Positions 1-5,475 of a DNA stretch of 7,153 bases are shown here, one piece after another. The first letter of the stretch is position 1, and every line of letters starts with the position of its first letter. Under the pieces are notes generated by a model. The model searched no databases. It was given only the letters and a program-made list of their open reading frames with translations, and was not told where the DNA came from. This DNA comes from Candidatus Omnitrophota bacterium (lineage in GTDB: Bacteria; Ratteibacteria; UBA8468; B48-G9; JAFGKM01): positions 1 through 7,153 of the forward strand of contig JAMWCO010000073.1 in NCBI GenBank assembly GCA_023818785.1, given 5' to 3'. Both the position numbers and the translations under genes were made by a program.

Positions 1-151
1 TAAATTTATAATAGGAAAAATTTAAAGATGGTTTTGAAGAATTGCCTTGGAATAGACTATTATCAACGGATTCAGAAAAAAACTCCTAATTATTTTTTCG
101 TAGAAAATATATTTTCTCTTTTTAAAACAAATATGTTAAAATACCTATTAC
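1..151. other. Non-coding flank downstream of queG
   Basis: I found no convincing gene here. A 47-codon ORF (ATG at 28, stop at 169-171, plus strand) lacks a well-placed Shine-Dalgarno, has no recognisable motif and runs into the 3' end of queG, so I did not call it. A second plus frame is open from 15 to the stop near 81, but stop codons precede it at 9-11 and 12-14, so it does not continue a gene from outside the window. The only structure I see is the AT-rich palindrome at 102-117, listed separately. Confidence 0.5.
102..123 (+). terminator. AT-rich palindrome plus T-run, possible weak terminator
   Basis: Positions 102-117 form a perfect 16-bp palindrome (AGAAAATA/TATTTTCT). It is followed by C and five T residues at 119-123. 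The transcript would fold into a short hairpin with a U-tract, the layout of an intrinsic terminator, and could stop rightward transcription entering from the left. The stem contains only two G-C pairs, so it would be weak. It may equally be a protein-binding dyad or chance in AT-rich DNA. It lies 35 bp beyond the queG stop. Confidence 0.25.
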
Positions 152-1045
152 TTAAATTTGTGGGAAGTTAGGGTTTAATTTTATCAATTTCCCCCTAACA
201 GCAGTGGTTTTAAAAAGTTCTTTCAGTTGTAATAAAGATACATTTTTAAGTTCTTCAAATTTTAAATCTTTTAATTTCTCTGCTATTTTTAATTCATCTT
301 TTTCTGTTTCTTTTAAATCTTTATTAAATGGACATACCTCTTGACATATTTCACATCCAAAGATTTTATTTCCTTTTTTAATAATTTTTCTTTCCTCCTC
401 TGTTAACTCTTTCTTTTCAATTGTTAAATAAGATATACATTTTGTAACATCAATAATCCCTTCTTTTGTAATTGCACCAGTAGGACAACTTTCAATACAT
501 TTTTCACAATTTCCACATAAATTTTCTATTTCTTTATCCTCATCAAATTCTTTATTTATTATTACTTCACAAAGAAAAATGAATGAACCAAATTTAGGAT
601 TAATTATTAAAGAATTTTTTCCAATAAAACCGATACCAGATTTTTTTGCCCAGTATTTTTCTAAAATTGGTCCAGAATCAACAAAAAAATTATATTCTAA
701 ATCTTTTATTTCTTTTTTCAATATTTCAACAAATTCTTTTAACATATTTTTTATTACAATATGATAGTCAACTTTTGTTAAATATCTTGGGAATATACAA
801 TCTTGAGGGATTTCTGAGTAATAATTTACACCAAGAGATATAATTGTTTTCCCTGAAGGAAGTAAATTTTTAGGGTTAAATCTTTTCTCAATATTTCTCT
901 CAAGATATTTTAAGTCTCCATGAAAATTATTTTTAATCCACTTAAAATAAAATTCTGCAAATTCTTCTGTTACTTTTTTACATTTTGAAAATCCAATTAA
1001 ATCAAAACCAAGTTCTTTTGCAATATCTTTTACCCTTCCCTTCAT
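152..1045 (-). CDS. queG: Epoxyqueuosine reductase QueG, C-terminally short
   Basis: QueG reduces epoxyqueuosine to queuosine in tRNA (position 34) using cobalamin and two [4Fe-4S] clusters; it is cytosolic. The 297-residue product shows the family order: N-terminal DUF1730-like region with HGDLKYL (42-48) and NYY (74-76), then VDSGPILEKYWA (122-133), where D123 aligns with the proposed catalytic Asp, then GFIGKNS (139-145). A ferredoxin-like domain follows. Its first Cys set is C177, C180, C183 and C187, ending CPTGAI; the second is C203 (TKCISYLTIE), C231, C234 and C238, ending CPFN. All eight Cys ligands are present. Most QueG proteins continue with an Arg-Asn...ALGN segment and often HEAT-like repeats; here the protein stops at FKTTAVRGK plus about eleven unrelated residues. 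The ATG fits the family start; only a weak purine-rich AAGAAG precedes it. It is a single gene, divergent from the esterase operon. Confidence 0.93.
   Translation of the reverse strand: MKGRVKDIAKELGFDLIGFSKCKKVTEEFAEFYFKWIKNNFHGDLKYLERNIEKRFNPKNLLPSGKTIISLGVNYYSEIPQDCIFPRYLTKVDYHIVIKNMLKEFVEILKKEIKDLEYNFFVDSGPILEKYWAKKSGIGFIGKNSLIINPKFGSFIFLCEVIINKEFDEDKEIENLCGNCEKCIESCPTGAITKEGIIDVTKCISYLTIEKKELTEEERKIIKKGNKIFGCEICQEVCPFNKDLKETEKDELKIAEKLKDLKFEELKNVSLLQLKELFKTTAVRGKLIKLNPNFPQI
167..199 (-). repeat. Inverted repeat at the 3' end of queG
   Basis: GTTAGGG (167-173) and CCCTAAC (193-199) form a 7-bp perfect inverted repeat with a 19-nt AT-rich loop. It lies wholly within the last 16 codons of queG, exactly where the protein stops resembling its family. 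In the queG transcript it would form a hairpin ending 12 nt before the stop codon. No U-tract follows, so a classical terminator is not supported. It could assist 3' end formation or RNA stability, or mark a rearrangement junction. Confidence 0.35.
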
Positions 1046-1056
1046 TTCTTCTTTAT

Positions 1057-1084
1057 TTTATATTCTATCCCACCTAATTTCCAA
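1057..1084 (-). promoter_or_regulatory. Possible queG promoter
   Basis: On the minus strand, TTGGAA (complement of 1079-1084) and TATAAA (complement of 1057-1062) are separated by 16 bp. The matches to the sigma-70 consensus are 4 of 6 and 5 of 6. Transcription would begin about five bases before the queG ATG, giving an almost leaderless mRNA, which agrees with the lack of a clear Shine-Dalgarno. In such AT-rich DNA this may be chance. Confidence 0.25.
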
Positions 1085-1242
1085 ACTTTATTTAATAGAA
1101 TTCTACAATTCACTCAAAGGTAGGTGAAGTTTTCAAGCACTACTAACATTAATATAATTTAATTTCTTTATAAAAATATTGAAAAGATAATAAATATTAA
1201 ACTCATTCTATTTTGCCATATATTATTCTTTAAGGTTATCCT

Positions 1243-1256
1243 TGCAAAATTTTGCA
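1243..1256. promoter_or_regulatory. Perfect 14-bp palindrome, candidate operator
   Basis: TGCAAAATTTTGCA is a perfect dyad about 90 bp upstream of the esterase ATG. Its right half overlaps the putative -35 hexamer (TTGCAC, 1252-1257). A dyad over a -35 element is the usual place for a repressor operator, and genes for sugar use are commonly controlled this way. A smaller dyad (AAGG-4-CCTT, 1232-1243) abuts its left edge. No regulator gene is visible in the window, so the binding protein is unknown. Confidence 0.4.
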
Positions 1257-1279
1257 CTTAAAATTGAGTATGTTAAAAT
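1252..1279 (+). promoter_or_regulatory. Extended -10 promoter of the esterase/oxidoreductase operon
   Basis: TGT-TAAAAT (1271-1279) is an extended -10 element: TG one base before a hexamer matching TATAAT at 5 of 6 positions. TTGCAC (1252-1257) lies 16 bp upstream as a poor -35 (3 of 6), which extended -10 promoters tolerate. The start of transcription would fall near 1286, leaving a leader of about 60 nt before the ATG at 1345. Confidence 0.4.
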
Positions 1280-1344
1280 ATTAAAAAATAGAAAAAGTTG
1301 GTAAAAATAATTTTTTTTATTTTTCTCTGAGAAGTTAGAGGAAA

Positions 1345-2328
1345 ATGGTAAAAATACCTGAAAATTTTATTGGAAAACCAGAAAACTATCCGAAAAAACT
1401 GAGCCATAAAGAGATTAAAAAAAGATTTCTATCTCTTCTTGGAGAATTTAAAAAACCTAAAGTACTCCTTAATCTTAAAATAGTAGATGAACAAGAAATT
1501 GATGGTGGAATTATCAAACAAAAAGTTGAATATTTTGTTGATGAAGGGGAGAAAGTTCCTGCATACCATCTTTTTAAAAAAGATATAAAAAAAGATGCTC
1601 CTGGAATTTTGTCAATACATGAACATGGTGGAGATGATGTTTTTCTTGTTGGTAAAGATACTCATTGTAAACCAAACCCTGATGACCCGAAACAGTATAG
1701 TTATATTTTAGCATTAGAGGGTTTCAGGGTTCTTGCGCCAGATGCTTTATGTTTTGGAGAAAGAAAGGCACAATGGGGGTATTCAAAAAATTTTTTTGAC
1801 GAAATAATTACAGATATGGAACTTATATCAAGAGGGAAAAGTTTATGCTGGAAATCTGTCTGGGATAATTCAAGAGGTATAGAAGTCCTTGAATTTTTAG
1901 GAGCCAAATCAATAGGTTCTATAGGTCATTCAGGAGGAAGTACCCAGAATTATATATTAACCTCTGTCAATGAAAAAATAAAAGCAAGTGTTTGTTTTTT
2001 TAGTTTCTGCACATTGAGACATCAATTCTATCAATTCCGTTTATGCCACTGTCTTTACCATTATGTCCCTTATATGGTTAAAGCAGGCATTGATTGGGAC
2101 CAGGTTGTTTCCTTGATTCCGCCAAGAAAAATTTTCTTTGGTTGGGGTTCTAAAGACCCTGGGAGTCCGGAAGTTATGTATAGAAGTTTTGTAAAGGCAA
2201 TTGAAGATAGATGTAAAAAAGAAGGATTGCCAAAATCTGTTTTTACTTATGAAGAGGAAGTTGAACATAAAATTACAAAGAAAATGCTTTCAAGTGCGAT
2301 TAAATTTTTAAAGGAGGGCCTTAAATGA
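1345..2328 (+). CDS. Alpha/beta hydrolase, dienelactone hydrolase / acetyl-xylan-esterase-like
   Basis: This is a 327-residue cytosolic-looking serine hydrolase without a signal peptide or membrane segment. The fold is marked by HEHGG (92-96, oxyanion-hole region), then EGFRVLAPDALCFGER (125-140). The nucleophile elbow GHSGG (194-198) makes S196 the nucleophile. The acid is D271 in GSKDPGSP and the base is H308 in EVEHK. The stretch from HCLYHYVPYM (235-244) to IPPRKIFFGWGSKD resembles the secreted/cytosolic esterase group around PF12715 and acetyl xylan esterases, which remove ester groups from carbohydrates. The substrate cannot be read from sequence. The start is supported by GAGG three bases before the ATG; the identical GAGGAAAATG context recurs at 5446-5455. 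Its stop overlaps the next ATG by four bases (ATGA), so the two genes are translationally coupled. Confidence 0.85.
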   Translation: MVKIPENFIGKPENYPKKLSHKEIKKRFLSLLGEFKKPKVLLNLKIVDEQEIDGGIIKQKVEYFVDEGEKVPAYHLFKKDIKKDAPGILSIHEHGGDDVFLVGKDTHCKPNPDDPKQYSYILALEGFRVLAPDALCFGERKAQWGYSKNFFDEIITDMELISRGKSLCWKSVWDNSRGIEVLEFLGAKSIGSIGHSGGSTQNYILTSVNEKIKASVCFFSFCTLRHQFYQFRLCHCLYHYVPYMVKAGIDWDQVVSLIPPRKIFFGWGSKDPGSPEVMYRSFVKAIEDRCKKEGLPKSVFTYEEEVEHKITKKMLSSAIKFLKEGLK

Positions 2329-3422
2329 ATAGATTAAATGTTGGAATTATAGGTACAGGTGGCGTTGGTTATAGATTATGTAAGGGAATAAAAGATTTTC
2401 CATTTGTAAAACTTCATAGTATTTGTGAAATAAATGACCAAAAAAGAAAAATCATATGTGAAGAATTTAATATAAAAGGTTATAGCGACTATAGAGAATT
2501 TCTTGAAAATAGAGAAATTGATGTTGTTTATGTTGGAACTCCAAATTACCTTCATGCAAAGATTTCAATAGATGCCTTAAAAAAAGGAAAATATGTATTT
2601 TGCGAAAAGCCGCTTGGATTGAATAGAGAAGAAATAAAAGAAGTAATTAAAGCAGAAAAAGAGAGTGGAAGATATTTACAGGTTGATTTTGAAATGAGAT
2701 ATTCAAAAATGAGTAAAAGAATAAAAGATATTATAGATAATGGAGAAATAGGAGAAGTTAAAAATATATACTTTATTCATTGTCCCGGTGGTTCTGGTTT
2801 TAAAAAAAAGGAAGGAGACTGGCGTGCTGAACCTATGAAAGTAGGAGGGTATTATTTTGAAGAAGGGTGTCATCGCCTTGATATTTTCAGATACTGGATG
2901 AATGAAGAGATAGAAAAAGTTGAAGCAATTCCTGCTCCAAGTTTAAGAGGAGATAATGGATGGCATAGAGGTTATAAGGAACCAGTTGTTACAATCTGTT
3001 TTTTCCCTAAAGGTAAAATAGCGACACTCCTTACTTTACAGCATAGAGGAGTTTCTAATGTTTTAGAACCTAATATGGAACAAAAACTTGGACATGAATA
3101 TTCAGCAAGTATTATGGCCTCAGAAGGGAGTATCAGAGCTGATTTTTGGGAAAGGTATATACAGATATTTAGATTTGAGGGAGAAAATGGCTATACAAAT
3201 TTAGATAGAACAGAAAGTTATGTTGGAATACCACATTATAAATTACACCATGATTCTATAGGTTTTTTTAAAGATTTTTGTTTAAGAATTATAAAAGGAG
3301 AAAAACCATTTGTTGAAGCATATGATAGTGCAAGAACAATGGCAGTTGTAATTGCCTGTGAGGAATCTTTTAAAAACCATGGTAAAAGAATAAAAGTAGA
3401 TTATAATTTTTTAGATGTTTAA
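2325..3422 (+). CDS. Gfo/Idh/MocA family NAD(P)-dependent oxidoreductase
   Basis: This 365-residue protein is of typical family length. It has an N-terminal Rossmann domain with VGIIGTGGVG (6-15) and an acidic residue after the second strand (CEIN, E35), which favours NAD(H) over NADP(H). TPNYLH (72-77) precedes the hallmark EKP (94-96), whose K95 is the conserved catalytic/cofactor Lys. The C-terminal domain contains EEGCHRLDIFRYW (179-191), matching the usual G-x-H-x-x-D substrate-site motif (H183, D186). The family oxidises or reduces sugars, inositols, sugar acids and amino-sugar derivatives; the substrate here is unknown. GGAGG (2313-2317) sits seven bases before the ATG inside the upstream gene, and the two genes overlap as ATGA. 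With the esterase, this suggests a small pathway that deacylates and then oxidises a carbohydrate, which is inference. Confidence 0.92.
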   Translation: MNRLNVGIIGTGGVGYRLCKGIKDFPFVKLHSICEINDQKRKIICEEFNIKGYSDYREFLENREIDVVYVGTPNYLHAKISIDALKKGKYVFCEKPLGLNREEIKEVIKAEKESGRYLQVDFEMRYSKMSKRIKDIIDNGEIGEVKNIYFIHCPGGSGFKKKEGDWRAEPMKVGGYYFEEGCHRLDIFRYWMNEEIEKVEAIPAPSLRGDNGWHRGYKEPVVTICFFPKGKIATLLTLQHRGVSNVLEPNMEQKLGHEYSASIMASEGSIRADFWERYIQIFRFEGENGYTNLDRTESYVGIPHYKLHHDSIGFFKDFCLRIIKGEKPFVEAYDSARTMAVVIACEESFKNHGKRIKVDYNFLDV

Positions 3423-3479
3423 GTGGGTTTCTATGTAATTTCTGATAAAATATTAAGCAAGATAATAAAGAAAATAGAG
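3423..3479. other. Short convergent spacer without a visible terminator
   Basis: Only 57 bp separate the oxidoreductase stop from the mnmE stop on the opposite strand. I see no GC-containing hairpin followed by a T-tract on either strand, so no terminator is called; transcripts from the two sides may overlap. Confidence 0.4.
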
Positions 3480-4862
3480 TTATTTACCTATACAGAAATT
3501 TGAAAATATCTCGTCAAGTATTTTTTCACTATATCTATTCCCTATAAGTTCATCTATTTCATTCAAGCAATAATTTAAAATCTCTGCAAGAATTTCAATC
3601 TCTTTTTCTTTTAATGCCTGTTCAATATAATTTTTTATTTTTCTAATTTTATCTTCCTGCCTTAAATTTAAATATATCTCATCTCCTTTTATTTCTCCAA
3701 ATCCCTCTTTTATAAGTTCCCATATTTTATTTTCTATCTCTTCTATTCCTATAAGATTTTTTATTGATGCTTTAATAATTCTATTTTCTGGGAAGTCCTT
3801 ATATATCTTTTCAATTTCAATTTTTTGTGGTAGGTCTATTTTATTTATTATGATTATGTATGGTTTTTCTTTAATATACTCCATCAATTGTAAATCATAT
3901 TCATTTAATTTTCTACTTCCATCAAGTATGAGTAAGTTTATTTCTGCTTTTTTCATCCACCCAATTGCTTTTTCAACCCCTATTTTTTCTATTTTATTTT
4001 TTGCTTTTCTTATTCCAGCAGTATCTATTATATTAATAGGAACTCCTTTTATATTTATTACTTCTATAATTGCGTCTCTTGTTGTACCAGGAATTTCTGT
4101 AACTATTGCTCTCTCCTCTTTTAAAAAAGTATTTAATAAACTTGATTTACCTACATTTGGACTTCCAATTATTGCCACATTTATACCATTTTGTATTATC
4201 TTACCTTTATTATTTCTTAACAAAAATTTTTCTATCTCATCCAGTAAATAATTTATCTCTTTCTTTAAATCAAACTGAAAATCAGAAATATCTTCTTCTT
4301 CAGGGAAATTTATTTTTGCTTCTATTAATACTAAAATATTTAAAATCTTTTCTTTAATTTTTGAAATAAATTCATTTAAAGAACCTTTTAGTTTTTTCAT
4401 ACCAATTTCAAGTGCAGACTCTGTTTTACTGTAAATAATATCAATTACACTTTCTGCTTGAGTTAAATCAATCCTCCCATTTAAAAATGCTCTTTTTGTA
4501 AACTCACCAGGTTCAGCAAGACGGGCTCCTTTTTTAATGCATAAGTTTAAAACTTCTTTCAAAGGAATAAGTCCTCCATGACAGCCAATTTCAGCCATAT
4601 CTTCTTTTGTATAACTTTTTGGACTTTTCATTATGGTAACTATAACTTCATCAATAACTTTTCCATCGTTAACAATATGTCCATAATGAACTGTATGAGA
4701 AGGGATTTTTTCTATTTTGAATTTCTTCTTTTTAAATGGGTCTTTCCCAGGAACAAAAATCTCCTCAATTATTCTATATGTTTCTTTTCCGCTTAATCTA
4801 ATAATCCCAATTCCACTTATACCAAAAGGAGTTGAAATAGCACAAATTGTATCTCTTTCCAT
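3480..4862 (-). CDS. mnmE: tRNA uridine-5-carboxymethylaminomethyl modification GTPase MnmE
   Basis: MnmE with MnmG installs the (carboxymethyl)aminomethyl group on wobble U34 of certain tRNAs, using a methylene-THF-derived carbon and GTP hydrolysis; it works as a cytosolic dimer. The 460 residues are full length. The N-terminal domain begins DTICAISTPFGISGIGIIRLSG (4-25) and carries CHGG (94-97) and PGEFTKRAFLNGRIDLTQAE (118-137). The G domain sits inside the helical domain: G1 GSPNVGKS (233-240), G2 GTTRD (259-263), G3 DTAG (280-283), G4 NKID (340-343). The invariant C-terminus FCIGK (456-460) contains the Cys required for activity. The start matches the family. A possible ribosome site (AAGGT, complement of 4876-4880) is 13 nt away, longer than usual. 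mnmG is not adjacent within this window. The gene is transcribed alone, convergent with the oxidoreductase and divergent from the DUF4416 gene. Confidence 0.98.
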   Translation of the reverse strand: MERDTICAISTPFGISGIGIIRLSGKETYRIIEEIFVPGKDPFKKKKFKIEKIPSHTVHYGHIVNDGKVIDEVIVTIMKSPKSYTKEDMAEIGCHGGLIPLKEVLNLCIKKGARLAEPGEFTKRAFLNGRIDLTQAESVIDIIYSKTESALEIGMKKLKGSLNEFISKIKEKILNILVLIEAKINFPEEEDISDFQFDLKKEINYLLDEIEKFLLRNNKGKIIQNGINVAIIGSPNVGKSSLLNTFLKEERAIVTEIPGTTRDAIIEVINIKGVPINIIDTAGIRKAKNKIEKIGVEKAIGWMKKAEINLLILDGSRKLNEYDLQLMEYIKEKPYIIIINKIDLPQKIEIEKIYKDFPENRIIKASIKNLIGIEEIENKIWELIKEGFGEIKGDEIYLNLRQEDKIRKIKNYIEQALKEKEIEILAEILNYCLNEIDELIGNRYSEKILDEIFSNFCIGK

Positions 4863-4911
4863 ATTTTATTATTTTACCTTATTATTATTTTGTGTTTAAA
4901 TTTTATATAAT
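4863..4911. promoter_or_regulatory. Short divergent promoter region, mnmE / DUF4416 operon
   Basis: Both flanking genes must be started from this very AT-rich 49 bp or from within the opposite coding region. For mnmE, TATAAA on the minus strand (complement of 4902-4907) gives a leader of roughly 30-35 nt. For the plus strand, a perfect TATAAT occupies 4906-4911 but touches the DUF4416 ATG, too close to serve that start. A poorer pair, TTTACC (4873-4878) and TAAATT (4897-4902) with 18 bp between, is the alternative. No convincing -35 is seen for mnmE. Confidence 0.3.
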
Positions 4912-5475
4912 ATGGGGGAAATAAAAAAAATAAGCCCTGTTAAAATTTTTTGTGGTTTAATTTATAAAGAAGAATTTATTTTTGAGAAGACAAAATTAAA
5001 ACTTATAGAAAAATGGGGAATAGTTGATATTGAATATGGACCTTTTAGTTTTGATTTTACTGACTATTATGAAGAAGAGATGGGTAGTAATTTAAAAAGA
5101 AAGTTTATCTCATTTGAAAAACTTTATTTACCAGAAAATATTTATGAATGGAAAATTTTTACAAATGAAATAGAAAATGAGTTTTCTGAATGTAATAAAA
5201 GGAAAATAAATATTGACCCTGGATATATTGATAGTTCAAAGGTAATCCTTCTTTCAACAAAGGACTATTATCACAGAATTTATATAGGGAAAGGAATTTT
5301 TGCTGAAGTAACTTTATACTATTCAAAACACAGATATAACATTTTGCAATGGACATACCCTGATTATAGAACAGAGAACTATATTAACTTTTTTTTAAGA
5401 ATGAGGGGAAAATATATAAAGCAGATAAAAGAATTTTATAAAAATGAGGAAAATGTGGTTAAGGATACTAATTGA
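4912..5475 (+). CDS. DUF4416 family protein, function unknown
   Basis: I recognise this 187-residue product as DUF4416, a family of small soluble bacterial proteins with no assigned role. Family marks are SPVKIFCGLIY near the N-terminus, FDFTDYYEEEMG (47-58), TNEIE (84-88), NIDPGYID (100-107), TKDYYHRIYIGKGIFAE (116-132) and TYPDYR (148-153). The concentration of conserved Asp, Glu, His and Arg in these blocks suggests a catalytic or metal/nucleotide site, but that is inference. There is no signal peptide or membrane helix. The N-terminus fits the family, so ATG 4912 is kept although no Shine-Dalgarno precedes it and TATAAT abuts it. It overlaps the next gene by 23 bases, placing it first in an operon with a membrane-anchored hydrolase and a GH130 enzyme. 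Confidence 0.85.
   Translation: MGEIKKISPVKIFCGLIYKEEFIFEKTKLKLIEKWGIVDIEYGPFSFDFTDYYEEEMGSNLKRKFISFEKLYLPENIYEWKIFTNEIENEFSECNKRKINIDPGYIDSSKVILLSTKDYYHRIYIGKGIFAEVTLYYSKHRYNILQWTYPDYRTENYINFFLRMRGKYIKQIKEFYKNEENVVKDTN

Larger units (their letters stand above)
1046..1344. other. Divergent intergenic region, queG / esterase operon
   Basis: This stretch of 299 bases separates two divergent transcription units. It holds the tentative queG promoter (near 1057-1084), the better supported plus-strand promoter (1252-1279) and a 14-bp palindrome (1243-1256). Smaller dyads are TAGAATTCTA at 1096-1105 and AAGG/CCTT at 1232-1235 and 1240-1243. CACCTA at 1071-1076 and TAGGTG at 1121-1126 form a distant inverted pair. 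I looked for a preQ1-type riboswitch in front of queG and did not recognise one. No ORF here is credible. Confidence 0.6.

Noticed and set aside
28..171. 47-codon ORF on the plus strand in the left flank
   Set aside because: It has poor ribosome site spacing and no motif, overlaps the end of queG antisense, and its length is expected by chance in AT-rich DNA.
152..1045. queG as a pseudogene
   Set aside because: The frame is intact, with all eight iron-sulfur cysteines and the catalytic-site block retained; only the far C-terminus is short.
1096..1105. TAGAATTCTA palindrome as an operator
   Set aside because: Ten bases, unsupported by a promoter at the right place; short AT-rich palindromes of this size are common in such DNA.
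1046..1344. preQ1 riboswitch in front of queG
   Set aside because: No preQ1-type hairpin and A-rich tail could be recognised on the minus strand, and the apparent leader is only a few bases.
1993..2064. Cysteine cluster in the esterase (C217, C222, C234, C236) as a possible metal site
   Set aside because: As I recall the family, related alpha/beta hydrolases carry a similar HC...Y-VP stretch here, so it is likely structural and not a special metal-binding insertion.
3850..4251. 133-codon plus-strand ORF antisense to mnmE
   Set aside because: It lies wholly within a full-length mnmE. Its hydrophobic translation is what reverse reading of Ile/Lys/Glu-rich codons gives, and it has no start signal or family resemblance.
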